Positions 6,813 through 13,996 of a stretch of DNA of 17,801 bases are shown in pieces. The stretch is from contig JAIUNH010000017.1 in the NCBI GenBank assembly GCA_020161965.1, positions 1 through 17,801 on the forward strand. Reading direction: 5' to 3'. Source of the DNA: Pseudomonadota bacterium (GTDB lineage Bacteria; Pseudomonadota; Alphaproteobacteria; CACIAM-22H2). The translations under genes and the position numbers were made by a program. The notes beneath the pieces were generated by a model, which saw nothing but the letters and a program-made list of their open reading frames with translations, searched no databases and had not been told where the DNA came from. Numbering within the stretch: position 1 is the first letter of the stretch; every line of letters starts with the position of its first letter.

Positions 6813-7985
6813 ATGAAGATCACGCGTGTTACGGCGCAGCGCCTGGAATGCCCGGTCGCCGAGGGCGAGCGGAACGTCAGCGATTACGGCCCGATGGAAA
6901 CGCTGTCGACCGTGTTGGTGCGTATTGAAACCGATGCCGGAATCACCGGGATCGGCGAAACCAAAGCCGGCGGCTCGCCCGCGTCGGCCGATGCCAGTAT
7001 CGCCGCGATCATCAACGGCGATCTGGGGCCGCAGCTGATCGGCGAGGACCCGCGCGATATCACCCGGCTGTGGGAGAAGCTTTATAACGGCAAGCGCGCC
7101 GACGCGGCGGCGCGTGCGGGCCGCGCGATGCCCGCCCTTGGCCGGCGCGGCTTGTCGATCTGCGCGCTGGGCGGCATCGATATCGCGCTGTGGGATCTGC
7201 TGGGCAAGGCGACCGGTCAGCCGGTTTGGCGTCTGCTCGGCGGCAAAACTAAACCGACATTGCCCGTCTACGCGTCGGGCGGCTGGGGACCGGCGGAGAA
7301 GATTGGCGACGAGCTTCGCCTCTATCTCGATCGCACCGGTGCCAAGGCGATCAAGATGCGCGTGGGTGCCAAATACGGTGCGGTCGATGCGTCGATCGCG
7401 CGCGTCGAAGCGGCACGTCGCGCCATCGGCCCGGATATCGAATTGATGGTCGATGCGCACGGCACGTTCAGTCCGGTCGAAGCGAAGATCTTTGCGCGCG
7501 CGACGGAAAGCGCACGGCTGCGCTGGTTCGAAGAACCGATGACCGGCGATGCCAAGCGCGAATTCGCGGGCTTACGGGCCGCCAGTCCTTGCGCGATCGC
7601 GGGCGGCGAGAACGATTTCACGCGCTTCGATTACGTGCCCTATCTCGACGCATCGGCGCTGGACGTCTTCCAGCCCGATCTCGGTGTGTGCGGCGGCATC
7701 ACCGAAGCGCGCCGGATCGGTGAGCTTGCGGGCGCCTTCCAAATCGAAGTCTCGCCGCATGTTTGGGGCGGCACCGTGCAGGCGGCGGCGAGCGCCCATT
7801 TTGCGATTTCGTGCCCCAGCGTGGCGATCTTCGAATATCCGGCCGCGTCGAACCCGGCGTTTCGGGCGCTGGCGTCGGGCGGCTTCGCGCTCGCCGATGG
7901 GCGGCTTTCCGTCGACGACAAACCCGGTCTCGGCCTCGACCTCGACGAGACCTATATCGCCCGATGCGCCGTTTACAACCCATAA
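6813..7985 (+). CDS. Mandelate racemase/enolase-superfamily acid-sugar dehydratase
   Basis: This 390-residue protein has an N-terminal capping domain (1-~125, MKITRVTAQRLECP) and a (beta/alpha)7 barrel. Mg2+ ligands are D214 (MVDAHG), E240 (WFEEP) and E266 (AGGEND). The His-Asp dyad of the mandelate racemase group is H316 (SPHVWGG) with D289 (FQPDLGVCGG). On the second barrel strand the usual K-x-K is K181-M-R183. Members with the His dyad mostly dehydrate aldonic or aldaric acids to 2-keto-3-deoxy acids in the cytoplasm. A GTG at 6804 overlaps the ATPase stop, but ATG 6813 is better spaced from GAGG (10 bases) and gives the typical start. Placement inside the transporter operon suggests it acts on the imported solute. 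Racemase or cycloisomerase activity is less likely but not excluded. Confidence 0.85.
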   Translation: MKITRVTAQRLECPVAEGERNVSDYGPMETLSTVLVRIETDAGITGIGETKAGGSPASADASIAAIINGDLGPQLIGEDPRDITRLWEKLYNGKRADAAARAGRAMPALGRRGLSICALGGIDIALWDLLGKATGQPVWRLLGGKTKPTLPVYASGGWGPAEKIGDELRLYLDRTGAKAIKMRVGAKYGAVDASIARVEAARRAIGPDIELMVDAHGTFSPVEAKIFARATESARLRWFEEPMTGDAKREFAGLRAASPCAIAGGENDFTRFDYVPYLDASALDVFQPDLGVCGGITEARRIGELAGAFQIEVSPHVWGGTVQAAASAHFAISCPSVAIFEYPAASNPAFRALASGGFALADGRLSVDDKPGLGLDLDETYIARCAVYNP

Positions 7986-8002
7986 AACAGGGAGGAAAGA
8001 AC

Positions 8003-9292
8003 ATGTCTTACAAAGGAAGGATGATCGCGGCCGCCGCGTTGGCCGCCGCACTCGTCACTGCCGGTCAGGCGGCGGCGCAAACGACGGTGACGATGTGGAG
8101 CTTCCTCGATCCCGCGAAGAACACGCCGCGTGAGCGCGTGCTGCGCGAATTGATCGAGGAGTTCGAGAAGCGCAATCCGACGATCAAGATCCGCGTCGAG
8201 CCGCAGGTCTGGCACCAGATCGCGAATAAATTTACGATCGCGGCCAGCACGCGCACGGCACCGGATATCGCCTGGATCAACTATCCGAGCCTCGTTCTGC
8301 CGTTCTCCGCCGACGTGGCGGCCGATCTGCGCCAGACCGCGTTCGGCAGCTGGGGTGCGGCGGAATGGGACGACTACGTCACCAAGGCGCCGTTCGATGC
8401 GGTGACGCAGAACGGCCGCATCCTGGCCGCACCGATCATGCTGTTGTCGAACACGCTGCTGTATCGCAAGGATATGTTCGCGTCGGCGGGGGTTACGCCG
8501 AACGACGTGCGCACGTGGGACGGGTTGCTCGTGGCCGCCAAGAAGCTGACCGCGCAGAGTGCCGGCGGCACGACCTGGGGGCTCGGCTTCCCGCTGTCGC
8601 GCGACGGCGCCTCGCAGCCTTTGGCGTTCGTGGGGATCGTCGATCAGCAGCCGCGCATCTTCGACGATAAATGCGTGCCGGTTCTCGCCACGCCCGCGGG
8701 CGAAAAGGCGATTCAGATGGCAGCGAACTTCATCACCGAGCGCGCCACCTCGCGCGAAGCCCTGGCGCAGACCAGCGATGACAGCCAGGAATTGTTCATC
8801 GGCGGGCGCCAGGCGATCACCGTCGGCGGCACCAGCCGCGTGGCGAGCATCCAGGAACGCGCGGTGTTCGACCGCAGCCAGGTCGGCGTTCTGCCGTGGC
8901 CGAGCTGGACCGGCGAGAAGCCGGGCCCGTATATCCTCGACGGTTGGACGTCGGTGGTGTGGAAGGGTTCGCCCCGCCAGCGCGAAGCGGGCGCCTTCGT
9001 CGCGTTCATGGCCGGGGCGGAAGCCGCTGCCAAATGGACGGTCCAGGGCGGGCAGGTGCCGTTCCGCAAATCGGTGCTGGCGCTTCCCGAACTCGCCGCG
9101 CCCGCCAATGCGTGGATGCACGAGATCGCGAAGGGCTGGGGGGCGAACGCGACCTTCCCGCCGCCGCAATGCAATGTCGCCGCGTTGTATAGCGATCTCA
9201 ACGTCGCAGTGCAGAAGGTCGCGCGCGGCGACGCGACACCCAACGCGGCGTTGAAGGCGGTCGAAGCCGAAGGCCGCGAACGCGCGAACTGA
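8003..9292 (+). CDS. ABC transporter extracellular solute-binding protein, family 1 (sugar type)
   Basis: This 429-residue protein starts with a clear Sec signal peptide: basic SYKGR, hydrophobic core MIAAAALAAALV, and a likely cleavage after ~25 (GQAAA, then QTTV). The mature part begins TTVTMWSFLD and runs through EEFEKRNPTIKIRVEP and TAPDIAWINYP, the fold start of MalE/UgpB-type binding proteins; later DGWTSVVWKGSP and GGQVPFRKSVL are typical. It delivers the solute in the periplasm to the two permeases encoded upstream. GGAGGAAAGAAC precedes the start with ideal spacing, in keeping with the high expression usual for binding proteins. It is the last gene of the operon, followed by a strong hairpin. 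The exact ligand cannot be deduced; a sugar acid is inferred from context. Confidence 0.9.
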   Translation: MSYKGRMIAAAALAAALVTAGQAAAQTTVTMWSFLDPAKNTPRERVLRELIEEFEKRNPTIKIRVEPQVWHQIANKFTIAASTRTAPDIAWINYPSLVLPFSADVAADLRQTAFGSWGAAEWDDYVTKAPFDAVTQNGRILAAPIMLLSNTLLYRKDMFASAGVTPNDVRTWDGLLVAAKKLTAQSAGGTTWGLGFPLSRDGASQPLAFVGIVDQQPRIFDDKCVPVLATPAGEKAIQMAANFITERATSREALAQTSDDSQELFIGGRQAITVGGTSRVASIQERAVFDRSQVGVLPWPSWTGEKPGPYILDGWTSVVWKGSPRQREAGAFVAFMAGAEAAAKWTVQGGQVPFRKSVLALPELAAPANAWMHEIAKGWGANATFPPPQCNVAALYSDLNVAVQKVARGDATPNAALKAVEAEGRERAN

Positions 9293-9310
9293 TCTCGTCG
9301 GGAAGAAAGT

Positions 9311-9336
9311 GCGGCGGCCTCGCGAGGGGCCGCCGC
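9311..9336 (+). terminator. Candidate terminator after the solute-binding protein gene
   Basis: GCGGCGGCC (9311-9319) pairs perfectly with GGCCGCCGC (9328-9336) around an 8-base loop, 18 bases after the stop. Only three Us follow (CGTTT), and they overlap the start of repeat copy B. The position at an operon end supports the call. Confidence 0.6.
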
Positions 9337-9342
9337 GTCGCC

Positions 9343-9473
9343 GTTTCCCGCAGGTCGACGCACGATCTGCGGGAAACCCTATCTCTAACCTAATGAATAT
9401 GAGCGCTGTTCGCGTGCACTGACATGGTCGGGGCCATAGGTTCAATCCCCGTCGCGCCCACCATCCGGACCTC
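9343..9473 (+). repeat. Hairpin plus tRNA-Val-derived direct repeat, copy B
   Basis: This block matches 828-958 without gaps (~79% by hand). The hairpin arms GTTTCCCGCAG (9343-9353) and CTGCGGGAAAC (9367-9377) are identical to copy A although the 13-base loop is mostly different. The tRNA part is more decayed than in copy A, and the terminal TCCGGACCTC is preserved. As with copy A it lies between convergent genes, here after the binding-protein gene and only 3 bases before the end of the minus-strand MmgE/PrpD gene. Confidence 0.85.
9414..9463 (+). pseudogene. Decayed 3' half of a tRNA-Val(GAC) gene (copy B)
   Basis: The segment aligns base for base with the copy A remnant: anticodon loop CTGACAT with GAC at 9421-9423, variable loop GGGCC, T loop TTCAATC (9441-9447), acceptor CGCGCCC, then ACCA. 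Pairing is eroded: the anticodon stem keeps about one Watson-Crick pair plus a wobble, and the T stem has a mismatch (A-C) and a wobble. The tRNA 5' half is absent. Clearly non-functional as a tRNA. Confidence 0.75.
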
Positions 9474-9476
9474 GAT

Positions 9477-10925
9477 CTAGATCGCACTTGGGCCCGGTGC
9501 GGCCTTCAAATTGAAATTCCAAATCGCCGTCGCGTCGAGTGTTGCAAGGCGTAGACACCGTTCGATGAAATCCTCGATGTCGTTCGATGCGGCGAAGGGT
9601 GCGGCAAGATCGGCGAAGCGCGCCACGTAATCCCGCTCGCCCCAGGGCTGCCCGCGATTGGGGTGCCGATCGGCCCACTCGATCGTCTCCGTGTGTTCCG
9701 ATCCGTCGGCGCGGACGACGTGCATGGTGCCGCCGAATGATTGCCGGGCGGGGTCGTCGAGATGCGAGCGCGCCGACCAAGAATCCTCCGCGATGGTCGC
9801 GATCCGATCCGTCAGCCAGACGATCTCCGGCCGGGAGGCAAAATCGGCGTCGCGCGGCTTCGCCAGACCGCCGGTCGCGAAAATGCTTGCCACGATCAGC
9901 GACAGATCGTGGTCGAGACGCGGGCGCGGCGCCGCCCCGACGCGCCATGCCGTACCGGTCGCCCTGTGGATATGCTGGCTGGTAAGAATTTCGATCTTCG
10001 CAACGTCGCGCCAATCGGGAATCGCGCGGCGCAGCCGCAAGGCGAGATCGATCATCGCCTGGCTCTGGTACTGCGCCTCGTGGACCTTCGGGAAGCTGAC
10101 GCGTAGCGCCTGGCCGCAATCCGCCGCCTCTGGAATCTCGATCTCGGCCGCGAAATCCGTTCCGCCGAGGAAGCGGGCGAACAGGCCTTGCGGCCCTTCA
10201 TAGGCCGGCGAAGGCGCAAGCAATCCATCCTGCGCCAGCGTCACGGCTTCGACCGCACGCTTGGCGACCATCGGCGCGCAGACGACGCGCCAATCCGATT
10301 TACGCCCGACCGGCGTGCGGCGCGCGAAAACGCAAAGATGGACCGCGTGCTCGATCGCCACGTGGATCGTCTCGGTCGGCAGATCGAGCATTGCGCCGAT
10401 CCCGCCGGCGATCGACGGGGCCAGATGCCCGATCGGCTCGATGCCGTGGCGGTTAAGCGAGATCGCTTTCGATAGCGCGATCTGGATCTCGTAGGACGCG
10501 ACGATGCCGCGCATCAGCGCCGCTCCGTCGAGCCCGCGGCTTTGTGCGACCGCCATCAAGGCGGGAATCGCGTCGCTGGGATGGGCATATTCGGCGGCGA
10601 CGAACATGTCGTGCATATCGCGCAGACGCAGCGCCGCCCCGTTCGCCCAGGCGGCATCTTCGAGCGCCACGCGCGCGGTCGATCCGAACAGCAGCGCGCC
10701 CGACGGATCGGCGCGTCGCAAGGCTTGCCTGCGCATCGTGGCGACCGTTTTGTCGGCAATGCCGCCGATCGCCACGCCGTAGCTGTCGAGCACGCGCCAA
10801 CTCGCCATCCGTGCGGCATCGCCGCCGCCTTTGGGCGTATCGGCGGCAAGGCACGCCAACTGCCAGGCAAGTTCGCCGTCGCGTGCGGCCGGCGGCGGCA
10901 TGGCGCGTAGGGGGATTTTCTTCAT
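9477..10925 (-). CDS. MmgE/PrpD family protein (2-methylcitrate dehydratase-like or epimerase-like)
   Basis: This 482-residue protein has the all-helical MmgE/PrpD N-terminal domain followed by the smaller C-terminal lid. The hallmark block is AAWANGAALRLRDMHDMFVA (91-110) plus EYAHPSDAIPAL (112-123), equivalent to the family's ANG...LD...D and HPSD active-site segments. Members dehydrate 2-methylcitrate, decarboxylate cis-aconitate, or epimerise iminodisuccinate-type substrates, so the fold does not fix the reaction. The start ATG at 10925 overlaps the upstream aminotransferase stop (ATGA), implying coupled translation. It is the last gene of the four-gene minus-strand operon, and its stop lies beside repeat copy B. 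The absence of prpB/prpC neighbours argues against a methylcitrate role. Confidence 0.82.
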   Translation of the reverse strand: MKKIPLRAMPPPAARDGELAWQLACLAADTPKGGGDAARMASWRVLDSYGVAIGGIADKTVATMRRQALRRADPSGALLFGSTARVALEDAAWANGAALRLRDMHDMFVAAEYAHPSDAIPALMAVAQSRGLDGAALMRGIVASYEIQIALSKAISLNRHGIEPIGHLAPSIAGGIGAMLDLPTETIHVAIEHAVHLCVFARRTPVGRKSDWRVVCAPMVAKRAVEAVTLAQDGLLAPSPAYEGPQGLFARFLGGTDFAAEIEIPEAADCGQALRVSFPKVHEAQYQSQAMIDLALRLRRAIPDWRDVAKIEILTSQHIHRATGTAWRVGAAPRPRLDHDLSLIVASIFATGGLAKPRDADFASRPEIVWLTDRIATIAEDSWSARSHLDDPARQSFGGTMHVVRADGSEHTETIEWADRHPNRGQPWGERDYVARFADLAAPFAASNDIEDFIERCLRLATLDATAIWNFNLKAAPGPSAI

Positions 10926-12163
10926 CGCGGCAAAGCGTCGAACAGGCGCCCGACGTCGCGCAGGCCGTTGTTGAGCGACGGGCTAATTCGCAGGGAATCG
11001 CCGCGCAGGCTGATATGCACGTCGCGTTTGGCCAGGGTTGGGCCGATATCGGCGGGCCAGCCGCCTTCGCGGCGGAGTGCCGTGATATTGGCGCCCGCGC
11101 GAGGGCCCTTGGTTGTTGCGTAGCCGCGCGCCTGCGCCGCCGCCTCGATCGCCGCGACAACGCTATGCGACGCGGATTGGATGGCGGCGGGCGTCCACAG
11201 CAGCAATTGCGCCAGCCCCGCGACTGCATGCGGCAAGGTCGCGAAATTGGAGCGTTGCCCCGCATCGAAACGACGCGCACCGGGCGCGTAGTCGTCGGTG
11301 TATTCGACCTTGGTCGCGCGGCCGGTGGCGCCCGCGCGATGGTAGCTGTGTTCCTCGATCGGCGCGGCGGCGTGATAGCGCGGGTGGACGTAAAGGAACG
11401 CGAGCCCATAGGGCCCAAGCAGCCATTTATACGCGGACACGGCCAGGAAATCGGGATCGGCCGCCATCGGCGAGACGGCATCGGCGCCGACATTCTGCGT
11501 CGCGTCGACGACCAGCTTGGCGCCCACTTTGCGCGTGGCGGCCGCAATCGCCGGCAGATCGAGGCGCGCACCATCGGTCCAATGGCAGGGCGGCGCGCCG
11601 ACGATGGCGATGTCCTTGCCGTCGCCGATGGCGGCGATCATCGCGCGCGTCCAATCGCCGTCGTCGGGGACGGGCACGATTTCCATCGACCAGCCGGGCA
11701 GGGCGGTCAGGCGGCGCCATGCGTAGAAATTGGAATAGTGCTCGCCCTCCGGCACGACGATCCGCCCGGGCGTCGTGTTCGCAAGGATCGATTTGGCGAC
11801 GGCGATGCCGTAGCTCGCGGCGGGGACAAGCGCGATGTTCGATGCATCGGTCCCGATCAAACCCGCATACAGCACGCGGCAGGCTTCGACTTCATCGAAA
11901 TAATCGCGGCGCTCGATGCGCCACGGTTCGGCGCGCCGCTTCATCGCCCAGGCATTCGCTGCCTCGATGGCAGCGGTGGTGGCGCCCAGATGCGCCCAGT
12001 TGAGATAGGCGAGACGATCGGGAATGCCGAACAGATCGGGCCGGCCGGTTTCGCGATTCCATTCGAGGGGCGCGCGGTCGAGCGCTTTGTCGATCGTCGT
12101 GGCGAGATCGGGCCGTAGAAGGGCGAGCGCTTGCGCGATCGTCTCGGCGGACGTTGCGGTCAC
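10922..12163 (-). CDS. Class V aminotransferase-fold PLP enzyme (isopenicillin N epimerase/cysteine desulfurase-like)
   Basis: This 413-residue protein has fold type I class V features. VVDATQNVGA contains the cofactor aspartate D220 and Q223. AVSAYKWLLGPYG contains the PLP lysine K246. Supporting elements are the N-terminal YLNWAHLGATT substrate segment and PCHWTDG. Class V members include isopenicillin N epimerase-like, serine-pyruvate aminotransferase and desulfurase enzymes; no desulfurase-type active Cys loop stands out. The GTG start at 12163 overlaps the SDR stop as GTGA, so translation is probably coupled. A much longer open frame upstream in the same phase only reads through the antisense of neighbours and is not part of this protein. 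In context it may transaminate or eliminate an amino group from an intermediate of the operon's pathway; substrate unknown. Confidence 0.82.
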   Translation of the reverse strand: MTATSAETIAQALALLRPDLATTIDKALDRAPLEWNRETGRPDLFGIPDRLAYLNWAHLGATTAAIEAANAWAMKRRAEPWRIERRDYFDEVEACRVLYAGLIGTDASNIALVPAASYGIAVAKSILANTTPGRIVVPEGEHYSNFYAWRRLTALPGWSMEIVPVPDDGDWTRAMIAAIGDGKDIAIVGAPPCHWTDGARLDLPAIAAATRKVGAKLVVDATQNVGADAVSPMAADPDFLAVSAYKWLLGPYGLAFLYVHPRYHAAAPIEEHSYHRAGATGRATKVEYTDDYAPGARRFDAGQRSNFATLPHAVAGLAQLLLWTPAAIQSASHSVVAAIEAAAQARGYATTKGPRAGANITALRREGGWPADIGPTLAKRDVHISLRGDSLRISPSLNNGLRDVGRLFDALPR

Positions 12164-12915
12164 GACAGAACCTGCGCGCCGTTGACGTCCAAGATCGCAC
12201 CGGTCATGTAGCTCGCCGCGTCCGAACACAGGAAGCGCACGACCGAGGCGACTTCGGACGGTTCCGCCATCCGGCCGAGCGGCACGGATGCCGCCGCCGC
12301 CTGATACGATTCCTTGGGCATGATGCGCGTTTTCACCGGGCCCGGCGCCACGCAATTGACCTTGATGCCGTCGGCGGCGAGTTCCAGCGCCAAAGCACGC
12401 GTCAGCGAAATGATCCCGGCCTTCGATGCGGCGTAATGCGCCTTGGTCGCGACGGGCGACACGCCCCTGATCGCGAAGGGGGTACGGCCTGCGCGCGAGG
12501 AGACGAGCACGATATGCCCGCCGCCCGCGCGTTTGAGGGTGGGGATCGCCGCACGCGCGATCAGGAAGGCGGAGGTGAGATTGGTACGCAGCACATGGTC
12601 CCATTCGGCGGGATCGAGGTTTTCGATCCGCGTCGCCGGTCGCGTAATGCCCGCCGCGTGGACCAGAACCTTGAGCGGACCTTGTGCTTCCGCTGCCGCG
12701 ACCATCTTTTCGCAATCGTCGAGGCGCGTTACGTCGCCCGCGATCGCGAACGCCGAAGCGCCCAGTCGTGCCGCACTGGCCGACGGGTCGCGCAGATCGG
12801 CGAGCAGCACGCTGTGATCGACAGCGAAAGCCTCGGCGACCGAATAGCCGATATTGCCGGCCCCTTCGGGGTCGGACGCGCCGGTGACGAGCGCGACGGG
12901 GCGATCTTGTGCCAT
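12160..12915 (-). CDS. SDR-family oxidoreductase
   Basis: This 251-residue protein is a classical short-chain dehydrogenase/reductase. The cofactor loop reads TGASDPEGAGNIG (11-23), slightly expanded relative to TGxxxGxG. D40 at the end of the second strand favours NAD(H). HAAG (86-89) stands for NNAG, and catalytic residues are N112, S140 (or S139), Y161 and K165 in YAASK. The C-terminus has the usual PGPVKTRIM lid and YMTGAILDVNGAQ. The start at 12915 has GGAGG closely upstream and lies 12 bases after the deacetylase-like gene's stop; its own stop overlaps the aminotransferase start by four bases. It presumably oxidises a hydroxyl group of the pathway intermediate; the substrate is not evident. 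Confidence 0.9.
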   Translation of the reverse strand: MAQDRPVALVTGASDPEGAGNIGYSVAEAFAVDHSVLLADLRDPSASAARLGASAFAIAGDVTRLDDCEKMVAAAEAQGPLKVLVHAAGITRPATRIENLDPAEWDHVLRTNLTSAFLIARAAIPTLKRAGGGHIVLVSSRAGRTPFAIRGVSPVATKAHYAASKAGIISLTRALALELAADGIKVNCVAPGPVKTRIMPKESYQAAAASVPLGRMAEPSEVASVVRFLCSDAASYMTGAILDVNGAQVLS

Positions 12916-12927
12916 GATCCTCCGGTC

Positions 12928-13887
12928 TCAGCCGCTTGCGGCGGCAGATCGACGGCCGTGAATGATGCCGACCGTCTCGATTTCCTTCGCCGCCTGCTTC
13001 AGCGCCAAAACCCGATCGGTTACGTCGGCCATCGTCGCTCCCTTCAACGCGATGCCTTCGCGTGCGCAGGCGACGGCGATCGCATCGAGCGAACGCAGAA
13101 AATTGCGCGGCACGCGGTCGTTGGGATTCGTATAGTCGTTGTCGTTGTGGGTCACAATATTGATGACCGGAACGGCCGGATCGCGCGCCGCGATTTGCCG
13201 TACGACGTTCGTTGCGATGGCGTCGTAATCGGCATTTTCGTAATCGGGGCGCAGATCGCGGCAGAAGCGCCGTCCGTTGACTTCTTGCATGTCGGAAAGA
13301 TCGACCGTCAACGGCATGTTGGCGAAGTCGAGCTCGCCCGGCATTTGACGGAAGACGGCGTGCGCGCGATGCGGATCGGCAGGCGCCGCGGTCCAGATCG
13401 AGCAAAGCTCGCGGTAGACGCGCTCGGGCGCCGAGATCGAGCCGCCGCGAAAACCGAGCTCGGCCAGTACGGGAAAGGTCGAATCGTTGGCCGAGAACGT
13501 GCCGGGGCGGAAATAAAGCGGCGCTTCGCCGATCGCGTCGGCATAGACGCCGCTTGTCTCGCGCAGGATCGCGCGCTGCTGCGCGGCATCCAAGCCGCCG
13601 AAATGCGCCTTCCATTTGCCGTCGCCGTATTTCCACGGATGCAGATGCAGGCCAAGGCACGCGCCGTCCTTCGCCAGATCGCGGAACAGCGCGGGATGTG
13701 CGACCGCCGCCTCGGGATGGATGAAGAAGGTAACGGGAAAGCCGCGATCGCGCGAGATGCGCGCATAGGCTTCGATCCATTTGGCGCTGGAAGCGTAGTC
13801 GGGCGGACCGCTGGCGTCGCCGCGCGTTTCGGCACGCGCACGCTCGCAATCCATGGTGATGACGAGCAGAATTTCCTGAACCGGCAC
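12928..13887 (-). CDS. Polysaccharide deacetylase-like (NodB-fold) amide hydrolase
   Basis: The 319-residue protein has carbohydrate esterase 4-like motifs: VITMDCERA with D13 (and E15) as the metal-side aspartate, LGLHLHPW with H81 and H83, FRPGTFS (R127-P-G) and THNDNDY with H247. There is no signal peptide or membrane segment, so it should act in the cytoplasm. That favours a small-molecule deacetylase or amidohydrolase over a cell-wall enzyme. The GTG start at 13887 was chosen over the upstream ATG at 13953 because CTGGAGGG lies 5 bases before it and homology starts there. It is the first gene of the minus-strand operon, divergent from the LysR gene. In a catabolic operon with an SDR and a PLP enzyme it may remove an N-acyl group. 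Substrate unknown. Confidence 0.78.
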   Translation of the reverse strand: MPVQEILLVITMDCERARAETRGDASGPPDYASSAKWIEAYARISRDRGFPVTFFIHPEAAVAHPALFRDLAKDGACLGLHLHPWKYGDGKWKAHFGGLDAAQQRAILRETSGVYADAIGEAPLYFRPGTFSANDSTFPVLAELGFRGGSISAPERVYRELCSIWTAAPADPHRAHAVFRQMPGELDFANMPLTVDLSDMQEVNGRRFCRDLRPDYENADYDAIATNVVRQIAARDPAVPVINIVTHNDNDYTNPNDRVPRNFLRSLDAIAVACAREGIALKGATMADVTDRVLALKQAAKEIETVGIIHGRRSAAASG

Positions 13888-13907
13888 GTATCCCTCCAGC
13901 GCTTGAT

Positions 13908-13953
13908 GTTCGAGCGCGAACGGAGTATTGCGGCCGCCGATCGATTTCGGCAA
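13908..13953 (-). promoter_or_regulatory. Candidate promoter and inverted repeat of the minus-strand catabolic operon
   Basis: Read on the minus strand, TTGCCG (13953-13948) and CAATAC (13930-13925) are separated by 17 bases, placing a start near 13918, about 30 bases before the GTG. GTTCG-AGCG-CGAAC (13908-13921) is a 5-bp inverted repeat over the predicted transcription start. It could be an operator for the divergent LysR regulator, although it is not a canonical T-N11-A box in an activator position. Matches are modest. Confidence 0.3.
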
Positions 13954-13996
13954 ATATCACTTTATCGCGTTCGCATTCAGAAAGGATATGGATCGA

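Noticed and set aside
7973..9487. 504-codon minus-strand open frame opposite the binding-protein gene
   Set aside because: Arg-rich antisense shadow. The plus-strand frame has a signal peptide and binding-protein fold motifs.
9477..10925. Methylcitrate cycle prpD assignment
   Set aside because: No prpB or prpC nearby, and the operon context is a hydrolase, SDR and PLP enzyme, so only the MmgE/PrpD family name is supported.
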